From Candidatus Peribacteria bacterium RIFCSPHIGHO2_01_FULL_55_13 (lineage in GTDB: Bacteria > Patescibacteriota > Gracilibacteria > Peribacterales > Peribacteraceae), in NCBI GenBank assembly GCA_001788925.1, contig MFXS01000022.1:5654-41131 (forward strand): a stretch of 35,478 bases of DNA, written 5' to 3'. Made by a program: the position numbers and the translations under genes. Shown here piece by piece: positions 1-9,881 of the stretch. The notes under the pieces are model-generated. The model was not told the origin of the DNA, did no database searches, and saw only the letters and a program-made list of their open reading frames with translations. Position 1 is the stretch's first letter; every line of letters starts with the position of its first letter.

Positions 1-1748
1 CTTTCCAGATGCTCTGCGGCATTCTGGTACTCCGGATCTTCATCGAGAATGATCCGAAGATTTTTTGCCGCATCGGGCAACATTCCCGTTTCCGCCTGCA
101 CCGCGGCCAACCGATACCGCGCTTCCAGGTCACGTGGTTTCCATGCCAGATACAGCGCGAGGTGATCGCGCGCTTCGAGCAGGAGCCCGTACTTCTGCGC
201 CGTTACGCCCAAGTTATAGTGCGCATCCGCCGACTCCGGCGCGCGTTCCACCGCTTTGCGGTATGCGGTCAGCGCTTCTTCACGCATGCCGCGCTCGTCA
301 TAGAGAAGTCCGAGGATGTTCCACGCTGTTACTTCTTCATCAAACGCAGGCCGCCCTTCGGGGATCGCCTGGAGTCCCGCCTGAATCGTCTCCATCGCCT
401 TTTGCGGATCACCTTCTTTGCGCCAGTAGAGAGCGATATTTACAGAGGCAGAGGTCAGCGTGGGATCCGTCGCCCTTGCTCGTTCGTAGGTTGCCAGCGC
501 TTCTTCTTTTTCGCCGTCCTGATACTGTGCGGCCCCGAGGTTATTGAGCGCGACGGCAAAGTCCGGATGGATGTGGAGTGAACGCGTATAGAGAGCGGCA
601 CTATCGGTCCAGGTCATCGCTTGGGCAAAGGATGTTCCCGTCATAAGAAGAAGGATGAGTGCGCCGATCGCTGTGCGCATTCGGGCATTTATCCTGTCCA
701 GCATCGGCATCAGAATTGTTACCGTAGCGAGCGCGATACCGATGATGCCGATATAGACGTACCGGTCCGAAGCGAAGTAGAGCGTTCCTTTTTTCCAGAA
801 GTTCATGAAGCTCGGTGCGACTGCAAGCGCGTAGAGCGCGAGCCCGAAGGTGAAGTGAGGTGCTCGTTTCCGAAGCATAATCGCAGCAGCGATCAGTATG
901 ACGACGATCACCGTTGCACCCAGAAATTCAGGTGATTCAAAGGTCACAGGCGTAAACTGCGGCTGATACACTGTCAGGCCGTTCGGCAAAAAGAGCTTTG
1001 CGATGTAGAAGACGAGTTCCTTCATCGAAAGCAGGAACTGTTCCACTATGGTGAGCTGCCGCAGCTGCAACGTTTTTCCAAACATAGCGATGATGCCGAA
1101 GAAAATGGCTGCTATGCCAAAAGGAGCAAATTCGACCGAGCCCTTCCTGAAGCGGAAATCCCGTCGTAGAAGATCCAAAAGAAGAATCGAGAATGGGATC
1201 AGGATTACCGATACTTTTGCCATCAACGCGAGGACGTAGAGGGCAATGCTCCAGCCGTAGGATCGCTTCGATTGGGTGTCGCGGTACTGCAGGAAGAGCA
1301 GGATCGAAAGAAGAACCAGAAATCCCGAGAGAAGATCTTTCCGGGCGGCCGCCCAGGAGACGGCTTCGGTTTGCAGTGGGTGCAATGCAAAGAGTGCGGC
1401 GATCACCAGCGCCGATTTTTCTGAGCGGGTCATCGTCTTCATCACGAAGAACACAAGCGTGATGCTCCCAAGATGCAGCAGCAGATTATCCAAGTGATAC
1501 AGGTACGGATGAAGCCCACTGATCGTGTATTCCATCTGGTAGGTCATCAAGGTCAGCGGCACGTAGAGCTCCGGGTCGTAGCTCCGCAATACTTGGAAGA
1601 TATTGCCGGGATGGAGTCCGTGGACTTTGTCGTTCTGGACGATCAGGAGGAGATCATCGAGCGTCACGAAGTCATGCAGAAACACTCCAGGAAGATAGAT
1701 CGCAGCCGTCAGCGCGAGGATCCCGATCAGAATGCGGCGAGATGTCAT
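1..1748 (-). CDS. TMTC-like multi-spanning membrane protein with C-terminal TPR repeats (3'-partial)
   Basis: The reading frame stays open from an ATG at 1748 to the left edge (582 codons seen, C-terminus missing). The N-terminal half is strongly hydrophobic with many membrane spans. It has an acidic pair after the first span (FVTLDDLLL, D31-D32) and the segment HPLQTEAVSWAAARKDLL at about 123-140, typical of bacterial membrane/TPR proteins related to TMTC O-mannosyltransferases (GT-C fold). From about residue 375 the protein consists of TPR units (for example ALNNLGAAQYQDGEKEEALA). The inferred role is lipid-linked sugar transfer to exported proteins, with the TPR part binding partners; activity cannot be proven from sequence. 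The start lies 3 bp beyond the ligA stop, so the two are probably co-transcribed. Confidence 0.85.
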   Translation of the reverse strand, partial: MTSRRILIGILALTAAIYLPGVFLHDFVTLDDLLLIVQNDKVHGLHPGNIFQVLRSYDPELYVPLTLMTYQMEYTISGLHPYLYHLDNLLLHLGSITLVFFVMKTMTRSEKSALVIAALFALHPLQTEAVSWAAARKDLLSGFLVLLSILLFLQYRDTQSKRSYGWSIALYVLALMAKVSVILIPFSILLLDLLRRDFRFRKGSVEFAPFGIAAIFFGIIAMFGKTLQLRQLTIVEQFLLSMKELVFYIAKLFLPNGLTVYQPQFTPVTFESPEFLGATVIVVILIAAAIMLRKRAPHFTFGLALYALAVAPSFMNFWKKGTLYFASDRYVYIGIIGIALATVTILMPMLDRINARMRTAIGALILLLMTGTSFAQAMTWTDSAALYTRSLHIHPDFAVALNNLGAAQYQDGEKEEALATYERARATDPTLTSASVNIALYWRKEGDPQKAMETIQAGLQAIPEGRPAFDEEVTAWNILGLLYDERGMREEALTAYRKAVERAPESADAHYNLGVTAQKYGLLLEARDHLALYLAWKPRDLEARYRLAAVQAETGMLPDAAKNLRIILDEDPEYQNAAEHLE

Positions 1749-1751
1749 GGT

Positions 1752-3917
<2,166 letters not shown>

Positions 3918-3944
3918 TTAGCATTCCGAAGAACCGATGGAAAT

Positions 3945-3973
3945 TTGACGCATCTGAAAATTAATCTCAGAAT
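3945..3973 (+). promoter_or_regulatory. Probable promoter of the LRR gene (leaderless)
   Basis: TTGACG, a 17-bp spacer and CAGAAT. The ATG follows 8 nt after the -10 box, so the transcript may begin at the start codon. The -10 match is weak. Confidence 0.4.
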
Positions 3974-3981
3974 GCTCCACT

Positions 3982-5334
3982 ATGTCTGAATCGGGCACTG
4001 AATCGCTTTCACCACAAACTGCGCCCAAACGCAGAGGCCCATTGCGATACATTCCGCGACAAATATCTCTTCGAACGGCTGCTCTCATCGGAACGCTTCT
4101 CTGTTCCTATTTTGCCTACGAAAGCATTCATATTCGCAGAAGCCAGGTACACAAAAGGGCAATCGACCTCCTCCATTCCACAAAAGACACCATGGTAGCA
4201 ACGAAAGATTCTGTGCCTTGGACCCCATGGAATTACCGTACGTATCACCGATACCAACAAAAGCTCGGTCGCACCGATGTCCCATTTTTTATGGAATTGC
4301 CACGAGTGAGTGATATTGGTGTCTTTAAGGAGAAGCTCGGAATGGGTGATGAACGATTGGAGTGCATTTATGACCTGCCGCAGAGCGCCGATGATGCATT
4401 TTTAGACAACATGCATATTGAGGAATTAACAACGCTCCTTTTAGTGGACCTCCGTGGGACGAAGGTCACTACAGCATCCATGGAAAAGTTACGCAGCTTA
4501 CATCGTCTTCGTTACCTGTATCTGGATGATACTGTCATTGGAGACGGGGCGATTCCTGTACTTCAGAGTTGTACGAATTTGGAAGTCGTGAGTGCGCAGA
4601 GAGCGGGAATCACGGACAAATCACTGGCCGCTTTTTCGGAGTTGCGCCAACTGCGCGATCTGGTCATCAGTGGAAATTCGGGCATTACGCCGTCCGGTCT
4701 GAAAACATGCCTTTCACAATTGCAAGATCTTTATTCCCTGCAAGTTTCCGGCATACCGCTTGGCGATGATGCCTTTTCTGCGCTTCCGGATCTTCAGGAT
4801 CTTTCCTTCCTGGATGCAAGTGATACAGGCGTGAGCGATGGAGTGTTGCCCTCTATCGGAGCGGCAGGAGAAGATCTGGCTTTACTCTACCTGCGGAATA
4901 ATCATATCACAGGAGAGGGACTCGATTCCCTTCAGGGTAATACGCAGTTATGGGGCGTTGATCTGAGCGGGAATCCGATCAATGAAGCTGGGGTAAAACA
5001 CCTTGCTCACATGCCCAACCTCAAAAACCTGTCTCTCAATCATGTACCCGTCACCCCGGAAATGCTGCAGGCGTTGGAACAGTGCGAGATGTTGGATTCT
5101 CTTGAGCTGAGACACTCTCCTGGCGTTACGGATGCAACAGTCCGTATTGTCGTTCAATATCCGTCATTACAACGTTTGGATATCACCGGTACCCAAGTAA
5201 CAGCAGAAGGCATTCGCTATCTTTGCGAGCATGCAGATCATTTAGAATGCATCATACTTGAGCGTAGTAGAATTACCGATGAACAAGAGGACGAACTCCT
5301 CGAGAAAACTAAAGTACATTTTTCAAGACGATAG
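3982..5334 (+). CDS. Membrane-anchored leucine-rich-repeat protein
   Basis: A 450-aa protein with a short basic N-terminus, one membrane span at about 31-49 (AALIGTLLCSYFAYESI) and then an extracytoplasmic region. From about residue 135 to the end it consists of roughly a dozen LRR units of ~24 residues, of the type LxxLxxLxLxxTxITDxGLxxL (for example LKNLSLNHVPVTPEMLQAL). This LRR subtype is especially abundant in Planctomycetes and in some other bacteria with large secretomes. LRRs bind proteins, so a surface binding or scaffold role is inferred. It is convergent with the next gene, with only 2 bp between the stops. No catalytic domain is seen. Confidence 0.85.
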   Translation: MSESGTESLSPQTAPKRRGPLRYIPRQISLRTAALIGTLLCSYFAYESIHIRRSQVHKRAIDLLHSTKDTMVATKDSVPWTPWNYRTYHRYQQKLGRTDVPFFMELPRVSDIGVFKEKLGMGDERLECIYDLPQSADDAFLDNMHIEELTTLLLVDLRGTKVTTASMEKLRSLHRLRYLYLDDTVIGDGAIPVLQSCTNLEVVSAQRAGITDKSLAAFSELRQLRDLVISGNSGITPSGLKTCLSQLQDLYSLQVSGIPLGDDAFSALPDLQDLSFLDASDTGVSDGVLPSIGAAGEDLALLYLRNNHITGEGLDSLQGNTQLWGVDLSGNPINEAGVKHLAHMPNLKNLSLNHVPVTPEMLQALEQCEMLDSLELRHSPGVTDATVRIVVQYPSLQRLDITGTQVTAEGIRYLCEHADHLECIILERSRITDEQEDELLEKTKVHFSRR

Positions 5335-5336
5335 AA

Positions 5337-6773
5337 CTATTCCGCTTTAGTCTCTTCTTCGGGGAATTCTGCTACTCCAAAGATCTTTCCCATTTCTTCT
5401 TCAAACCATGAAGGCGAAGGCTCCCGACCATTGATCGGTTTGGGATTGTTGATAACCGTGCTGCCACGCTCTATCCCAAGTTTACCGAACTGGAAGGTTA
5501 CAGAGACTTGATGCGGCACTCCTAGAAGAATAGTAACGGTCACAGTTTTTTGGTCAGGAGACAAGGACAGGCGAGGATACTCTTTATCCACCTGTACCCG
5601 GTCTTCTTCCCCTAGGAGTGTGGCTTTAGAGGCCCATGTCGTCGTTGAGATAAAGGTAGATTTTGCATTGATCAGGAACGCTCTTAACTTCTCCAACTCC
5701 TCTTCAGAGTATTCCGGAGGGCTCATGCTGCCGAGCTCGCGCAAATTCTGTACTGCCTCTGTTACATTGCCGCTTGCTCCCACATGTGCCCAGTGAGTTC
5801 GCTGTTCTTCTGCCAGTAAATCCAGTATTGCATCGTATTGTGCGATCAATAATTGGCCGGCTGTATCCGGTGAAGCATTCGCGGCTTTCAATTCTTCAGC
5901 GGAAGGTTTCATTATTTCCCCAAAATATTTTGCTACCGCACTTTCAAAGTATTCTGGATGAAAAGAACCTTCCCCGACCGGAAAATCATTGCGGATTTTA
6001 ACGCTCCCTGGAGGAACTCCCTCTTTGGTAATGACAACCTCCACAGTGACTTGATGTGGAATCGAGGGCTCTCCTTCGTTCGAGTGCAACACTACCGTAA
6101 ATGTCAGCGACCTTTTATCGGGAGAGAGGGATAATTGAGGATAGCCAGTATCCACGTTGGATTCCTTAGCCCAATGTTTAAATGCCCGAGAGGCATTGTC
6201 AGCACTGTAAACAAAATGCATTTTCCTCTCCTCTAGGATTGCTTTGATTTGTTCAATTTCAGCTTCGGAAAACTCCGGGGTACTGATCCTTGCTAATTCA
6301 TGCATGCGTTCTTTGGTTTTGCGAACAGCGGCATTGGCGCCGGCAAAATTCAAATCAACACTCACCTGCTCGTCCAGTTGCTTTGCCAAAGAGGCATAGA
6401 GCTTGAAAAGCTCTGCGCTTGCAACATCTCCATACTCATTCGCTCGATCCTTCTCTTGCAGAAGATCAAAATTTTCCGCAGGTGTGTCTGCTTGCACCTC
6501 GGGATCATCTTTTTTCTCTGCTACTTGGTTCCCCCGGTTACCCTGTTCTGCAATAGCTGGCTGCTCTGCCTGAGGAACAGAGGGGCCCGACGATAGAGCG
6601 CTGTGAAGAGCATCCGCCGTATCCGCCTTCACCCGTGGAACATCTCCCCCCGGCACGCTCGCTACGGGGCGATCGGGCTTATCGAACTTCTCCGCATCTT
6701 TGCAACCGGCTTGCATCAATGCTGCTGATGCCAGTGTTGCTGCTGTGCCCCAGTTCCGTAGTGTGTTTCCCAT
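5337..6773 (-). CDS. Lipoprotein with a tandemly duplicated domain of unknown function
   Basis: The frame is open from 6827, but the ATG at 6773 is preferred because a good promoter (6796-6823) overlaps the upstream codons. From there the product is 478 aa and begins with a lipoprotein signal, GTAATLASAALMQAGC, with the lipid-modified cysteine at C24. An acidic, proline-rich linker follows. The rest is two copies of a ~160-residue module (about 120-298 and 314-471). Matching landmarks are PEFSEAEIEQIKAIL / PEYSEEELEKLRAFL, YPQLSLSPDKRSLTFTV / YPRLSLSPDQKTVTVTI, PHQVTVEV / PHQVSVTF, and the ending YFESAVAKYFGEI / WFEEEMGKIFGVA. I do not recognise the family. Its place among other exported proteins suggests a surface role. 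Confidence 0.8.
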   Translation of the reverse strand: MGNTLRNWGTAATLASAALMQAGCKDAEKFDKPDRPVASVPGGDVPRVKADTADALHSALSSGPSVPQAEQPAIAEQGNRGNQVAEKKDDPEVQADTPAENFDLLQEKDRANEYGDVASAELFKLYASLAKQLDEQVSVDLNFAGANAAVRKTKERMHELARISTPEFSEAEIEQIKAILEERKMHFVYSADNASRAFKHWAKESNVDTGYPQLSLSPDKRSLTFTVVLHSNEGEPSIPHQVTVEVVITKEGVPPGSVKIRNDFPVGEGSFHPEYFESAVAKYFGEIMKPSAEELKAANASPDTAGQLLIAQYDAILDLLAEEQRTHWAHVGASGNVTEAVQNLRELGSMSPPEYSEEELEKLRAFLINAKSTFISTTTWASKATLLGEEDRVQVDKEYPRLSLSPDQKTVTVTILLGVPHQVSVTFQFGKLGIERGSTVINNPKPINGREPSPSWFEEEMGKIFGVAEFPEEETKAE

Positions 6774-6795
6774 AAAGTTGAAGGTAAGGGGGGTC

Positions 6796-6823
6796 ATTAT
6801 CCCGCTTGATGCAACCCAGTCAA
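6796..6823 (-). promoter_or_regulatory. Promoter of the lipoprotein gene
   Basis: Minus-strand TTGACT (6818-6823), a 16-bp spacer and GATAAT (6796-6801). It lies inside the N-terminal extension of the longest frame and therefore supports the downstream ATG at 6773, with a leader of about 15 nt. Confidence 0.55.
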
Positions 6824-6848
6824 GCAAAGTTGATGCAAGCGCGCGAGC

Positions 6849-7901
6849 CTAGCGCTTTCCATATTTTCTCATCAGTTCTTGCTCTGTTTTCCCGGGAAAC
6901 ATCGCCCGCAATTCCCGCAGAGCAATTGCTTGCTGCTCAGGATCTGCGCGTTGGAGGAAAATAGACCATATTTCCGGATCTTCAAAGAGCCAGAGGAGAG
7001 CTCGGTCAACGCTGTCTTTCTTGGAAGCGGTGTCACCATTTTTCGTATACTTTTCCTTCATGCGATGTGTTGTATCTCGTACACGGCTTGATTGCTCTGG
7101 TGCAAGAGTAAACATTTCCATGCTTTCCAAGAAAGGGAGAGCTTGGATTCCCATAGCATCTAATTGAGCAGTTGCATGTTGTCGAACTTCAGACTTTCCG
7201 TTGCCCATCTGAGATACTAGCTGCGTCATTTCTGCTCTGGAAATGTGCGGTTGTCCGGTTTTCTGCAGCAAGCCTTTTTCAATCTGATCCGCGTCTTCCA
7301 TCAGATGATGACTTGCGATCAACATATCCAAAAGAGGTATGAGATGTTGTCGGCAGATCTCCGGCTCGCGTAGCAGCAGGTGCCAGATGCTTTTCGCAGA
7401 ATATTTTTGCAGAGCATCTCCCTGACCAATGTGTACTTGTATTTTCCCGAGCGGGTGCTGACGGAATGATACTGGCAGTATTTGTGGATCCTTGGATGCT
7501 TGTGTCATCGTAACGTTATTGCCATTAATGACATCAATACCTATATCTTGGGTCTCATCCGTGGTGTGATAACGCACCGAAGGGGTGACGGTATCCCCTG
7601 AAATGGATAATGTTTCATACAACCCTTTTCCTTCTATTCCTGAGGTAGCCGTACGCGTTTGTGAGCTCGATATACACGTCGTCTGTATTCGTCCAAGGCA
7701 AACATCGATATCCGCCCAACACGACCGAATCAACAAACTCCATTCCTTGGGATTTTCCGTGTCCAATCCTCTCGAAATGCTGCTCTCTTGCGCGCATGCC
7801 GTCCGTGATTGATCGCCAAAACCACACGCGAGCGCAGCCAATACGGCGGATGCGTTGCCAACTTTTCTCCAAGGCGGTTCGTGATCTGGAGATGTAAGCA
7901 T
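6849..7901 (-). CDS. Secreted protein with HEAT-like repeat segment
   Basis: A 350-aa protein. The N-terminus has a short basic stretch and a hydrophobic alanine-rich segment (about 17-27) ending near ACAQ, which resembles a signal peptide. Residues ~225-285 (MTQLVSQMGNGKSEVRQHA, then LDAMGIQALPFLESM and SSRVRDTTHRM) follow the helical-repeat pattern 'lgs.d..vR..A...L..lG..alp.L' that recurs in planctomycete secreted and membrane proteins. The middle is not recognised. It is read in the same direction as the upstream half of the neighbouring lipoprotein gene, 75 bp away. Function unknown; a protein-binding role is inferred from the repeats only. Confidence 0.7.
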   Translation of the reverse strand: MLTSPDHEPPWRKVGNASAVLAALACGFGDQSRTACAQESSISRGLDTENPKEWSLLIRSCWADIDVCLGRIQTTCISSSQTRTATSGIEGKGLYETLSISGDTVTPSVRYHTTDETQDIGIDVINGNNVTMTQASKDPQILPVSFRQHPLGKIQVHIGQGDALQKYSAKSIWHLLLREPEICRQHLIPLLDMLIASHHLMEDADQIEKGLLQKTGQPHISRAEMTQLVSQMGNGKSEVRQHATAQLDAMGIQALPFLESMEMFTLAPEQSSRVRDTTHRMKEKYTKNGDTASKKDSVDRALLWLFEDPEIWSIFLQRADPEQQAIALRELRAMFPGKTEQELMRKYGKR

Positions 7902-7989
7902 AGTATCCCATTCAAACAGCTTTCCATTTTTGCGTCAAAGTATTCTTGGGAATCATTGAATGATATTTACCACTGCAAGCGATTCTGAT

Positions 7990-8018
7990 TTGCCAAATGA
8001 ATTCAGCAGTTCTATACC
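7990..8018 (+). promoter_or_regulatory. Promoter giving a probable leaderless transcript
   Basis: TTGCCA, a 17-bp spacer and TATACC. The ATG of the downstream gene follows 6 nt after the -10 box, which is where the transcript should start. Confidence 0.6.
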
Positions 8019-8024
8019 TTCCGT

Positions 8025-8609
8025 ATGAGCTTGATGAAGATGGCAATGCAAGCACATCAGGACACCTCAAGCGATAGACAAGTGTCTATCCCCAAATCGA
8101 GAGCGAGTGGGCAAATTTCCGGCATGTGCTACGGCGCCACACTTGCATTAGCATCACTGTTGACGGGTCCAACAGCTACGCAAGCATCCGATGGATTGTC
8201 GCAGGAAAGAGTGGCAGAGGAGGAGGTGGATCTCATAGAAGTAAACCATTTTTATGATGACCAGGGACGATTGGTGTTCGATCAAGTGATCTATTACGAC
8301 TGGTGTCATCACACGAATCGTTTCCAGGTCCGTGACTGGCGATTGCTGAAAAATAACAACCAAATTCCACTACGGAACTGGCGCGATGGCGGCTACAGCT
8401 CTGAATGGGAAGACTTTAAGCAACGAGATGGACTACGCAGAGTGAAGAGTACATCTGTGCGAGAAACCTGGACGCAGCACGACCCGGAACTCAATGAAAG
8501 AGCATTCCTGGCGCAGGAAAAAAGAGCTGAATTACAAAAAATATTAGCACCAATATGCCATTCTATTTTCCCTAAAAAGCCGCAAATTCCAGAGCATCCT
8601 ATGCCGTGA
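8025..8609 (+). CDS. Small secreted protein of a planctomycete-type hypothetical family
   Basis: A 194-aa protein. Residues ~34-55 (MCYGATLALASLLTGPTATQA) form a signal-like hydrophobic stretch ending in an A-x-A-like site. The mature part contains IEVNHFYDDQGRLVFDQVIYYDW, then WRDGGY and RETWTQHDPELNERAFL. From memory, this conserved pattern matches uncharacterised proteins common in Planctomycetes; I have no functional assignment. With its LRR and HEAT-like neighbours it makes a block of planctomycete-flavoured exported proteins. The start is supported by the promoter immediately upstream. Confidence 0.75.
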   Translation: MSLMKMAMQAHQDTSSDRQVSIPKSRASGQISGMCYGATLALASLLTGPTATQASDGLSQERVAEEEVDLIEVNHFYDDQGRLVFDQVIYYDWCHHTNRFQVRDWRLLKNNNQIPLRNWRDGGYSSEWEDFKQRDGLRRVKSTSVRETWTQHDPELNERAFLAQEKRAELQKILAPICHSIFPKKPQIPEHPMP

Positions 8610-8664
8610 GTCCTGTCTCCTTTTTATGATTGCTATTGCGAGACGCTGAGTCATTACGGGGGAT

Positions 8665-8693
8665 TTGAATTATAGCTTAAATTATTGTATAAT
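8665..8693 (+). promoter_or_regulatory. Sigma-70-type promoter of pilT
   Basis: TTGAAT, a 17-bp spacer and a perfect TATAAT. The predicted transcript starts near 8700, giving a leader of about 23 nt. No Shine-Dalgarno sequence precedes the ATG. Confidence 0.75.
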
Positions 8694-8722
8694 ACTCATA
8701 ACATCCCATTCCCACACCGCGT

Positions 8723-9745
8723 ATGGCATCCGGACTCGAGCAACTCTTTTCCGCCGCAGCAAAGCTGGGCGCATCGGATATTCACCTGGCTGTCGGCAGC
8801 CCCGTCGTCTTCCGTATCGACGGTGTACTTGCAGAGCAGGGCAAGAAGGCGCTCACCGCGGCTGATGTGGAGCGCGCGATCAAAGGAATCCTCGGCGCGG
8901 AGCGTTTTAAGGAATTCGAGCGCGCCCGCGAGATGGACGCGGCGTTTGCCGTCGGCGCAATGCGCTTCCGTGTGAACTGTCACTTTGAAAAAGAAGTTCC
9001 GGGCCTTGCCGCCCGTATCATTCCCCAGGAAATCCCCTCGGTGGAGGACATCGGCCTCACGGCGGTTGCCACCACGCTTTGCAATCTCAGTGACGGTCTC
9101 GTGCTCTTCACCGGCCCCACGGGCTCGGGAAAATCCACGTCACTCGCTGCCCTCCTCAACCGCATCAACCAGGAACGTTCTGAGCACATCGTCACGCTGG
9201 AAGATCCCGTCGAATTCCTCTTCCCCCAGGGCAAAGGTATCGTCCGCCAGCGTCAGTATGGTTCCGACTTTCTCTCCTTCCCGGATGCGCTCAAGCACGT
9301 CTTGCGCCAGGATCCGGACATCGTCATGGTCGGTGAAATGCGCGACCTGGAAACCATCGCCGCAGCCCTCACGATCGCCGAAACCGGCCACCTCGTCTTC
9401 GCCACACTCCACACGCCCAATGCTATCCAGACGGTGGACCGCATCGTCGATGTCTTCCCTCCGCACCAGCAGCAGCAAGTCCGCATCCAGCTCTCGCTCT
9501 CGCTCAAGGCCATTGTGGCCCAGCGGCTGCTCCCCAAAGTAGAAGGCGGCAGAGTCGCCCAGCGCGAAGTCCTCGTGATGAACCCGGCCGTGGGCCACAT
9601 CATCCGCGACAACCGCTCGCAGGAACTGAAGTCTGTCCTCCAGACCGGGCGCGACACGGGGATGACCACCTTCGAAGTAGATGCGAAGAAGCTGTATAAA
9701 GAAGGGGTGATTAGTAAGGAGACGTTTGAGTGGGCGAGGCTGTAG
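8723..9745 (+). CDS. pilT: Type IV pilus retraction ATPase PilT
   Basis: A hexameric cytoplasmic ATPase that powers pilus retraction. The 340-aa protein has the N-terminal PAS-like domain (GASDIHLAVGSPVVFRIDG), Walker A GPTGSGKS at 131-138, an Asp box around E160-D161 (TLEDPVEF), Walker B DPDIVMVGEMRD at 197-208 and the His box AETGHLVFATLHT at 219-231. GEMRD and the His box favour PilT over PilB. There is no zinc-binding tetracysteine as in PilB. No other pilus gene lies in the window, so its partners are elsewhere. The gene is G+C-rich. Confidence 0.95.
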   Translation: MASGLEQLFSAAAKLGASDIHLAVGSPVVFRIDGVLAEQGKKALTAADVERAIKGILGAERFKEFERAREMDAAFAVGAMRFRVNCHFEKEVPGLAARIIPQEIPSVEDIGLTAVATTLCNLSDGLVLFTGPTGSGKSTSLAALLNRINQERSEHIVTLEDPVEFLFPQGKGIVRQRQYGSDFLSFPDALKHVLRQDPDIVMVGEMRDLETIAAALTIAETGHLVFATLHTPNAIQTVDRIVDVFPPHQQQQVRIQLSLSLKAIVAQRLLPKVEGGRVAQREVLVMNPAVGHIIRDNRSQELKSVLQTGRDTGMTTFEVDAKKLYKEGVISKETFEWARL

Positions 9746-9746
9746 T

Positions 9747-9790
9747 GTTCCATGACCCCATGGAACGTCCAAAATGGCTCAATGAAGCCC
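9747..9790 (-). repeat. 44-nt double-hairpin element, copy A
   Basis: Read on the minus strand: a 5-bp hairpin (GGGCTTCATTGAGCC), a 9-nt spacer (ATTTTGGAC) and an 8-bp hairpin with GGGT loop (GTTCCATGGGGTCATGGAAC). It begins 1 nt after the pilT stop. The long hairpin could end or protect pilT mRNA when read on the + strand. The same ungapped 44-nt layout occurs at 16539-16582 and 28638-28681. Confidence 0.7.
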
Positions 9791-9881
9791 CAATTTCCAG
9801 CGCAATGTCAAATAGACCTTACTACTACTCCATCATGTCCTTGCACTCTGTAAAGAGCCCGGTAGCATACGAAATTGCCCG

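Noticed and set aside
9747-9790. Double-hairpin element as an integron attC site
   Set aside because: attC sites have outer RYYYAAC and GTTRRRY cores; here GTT and AAC are in the opposite arrangement, and no integrase or cassette array is present.
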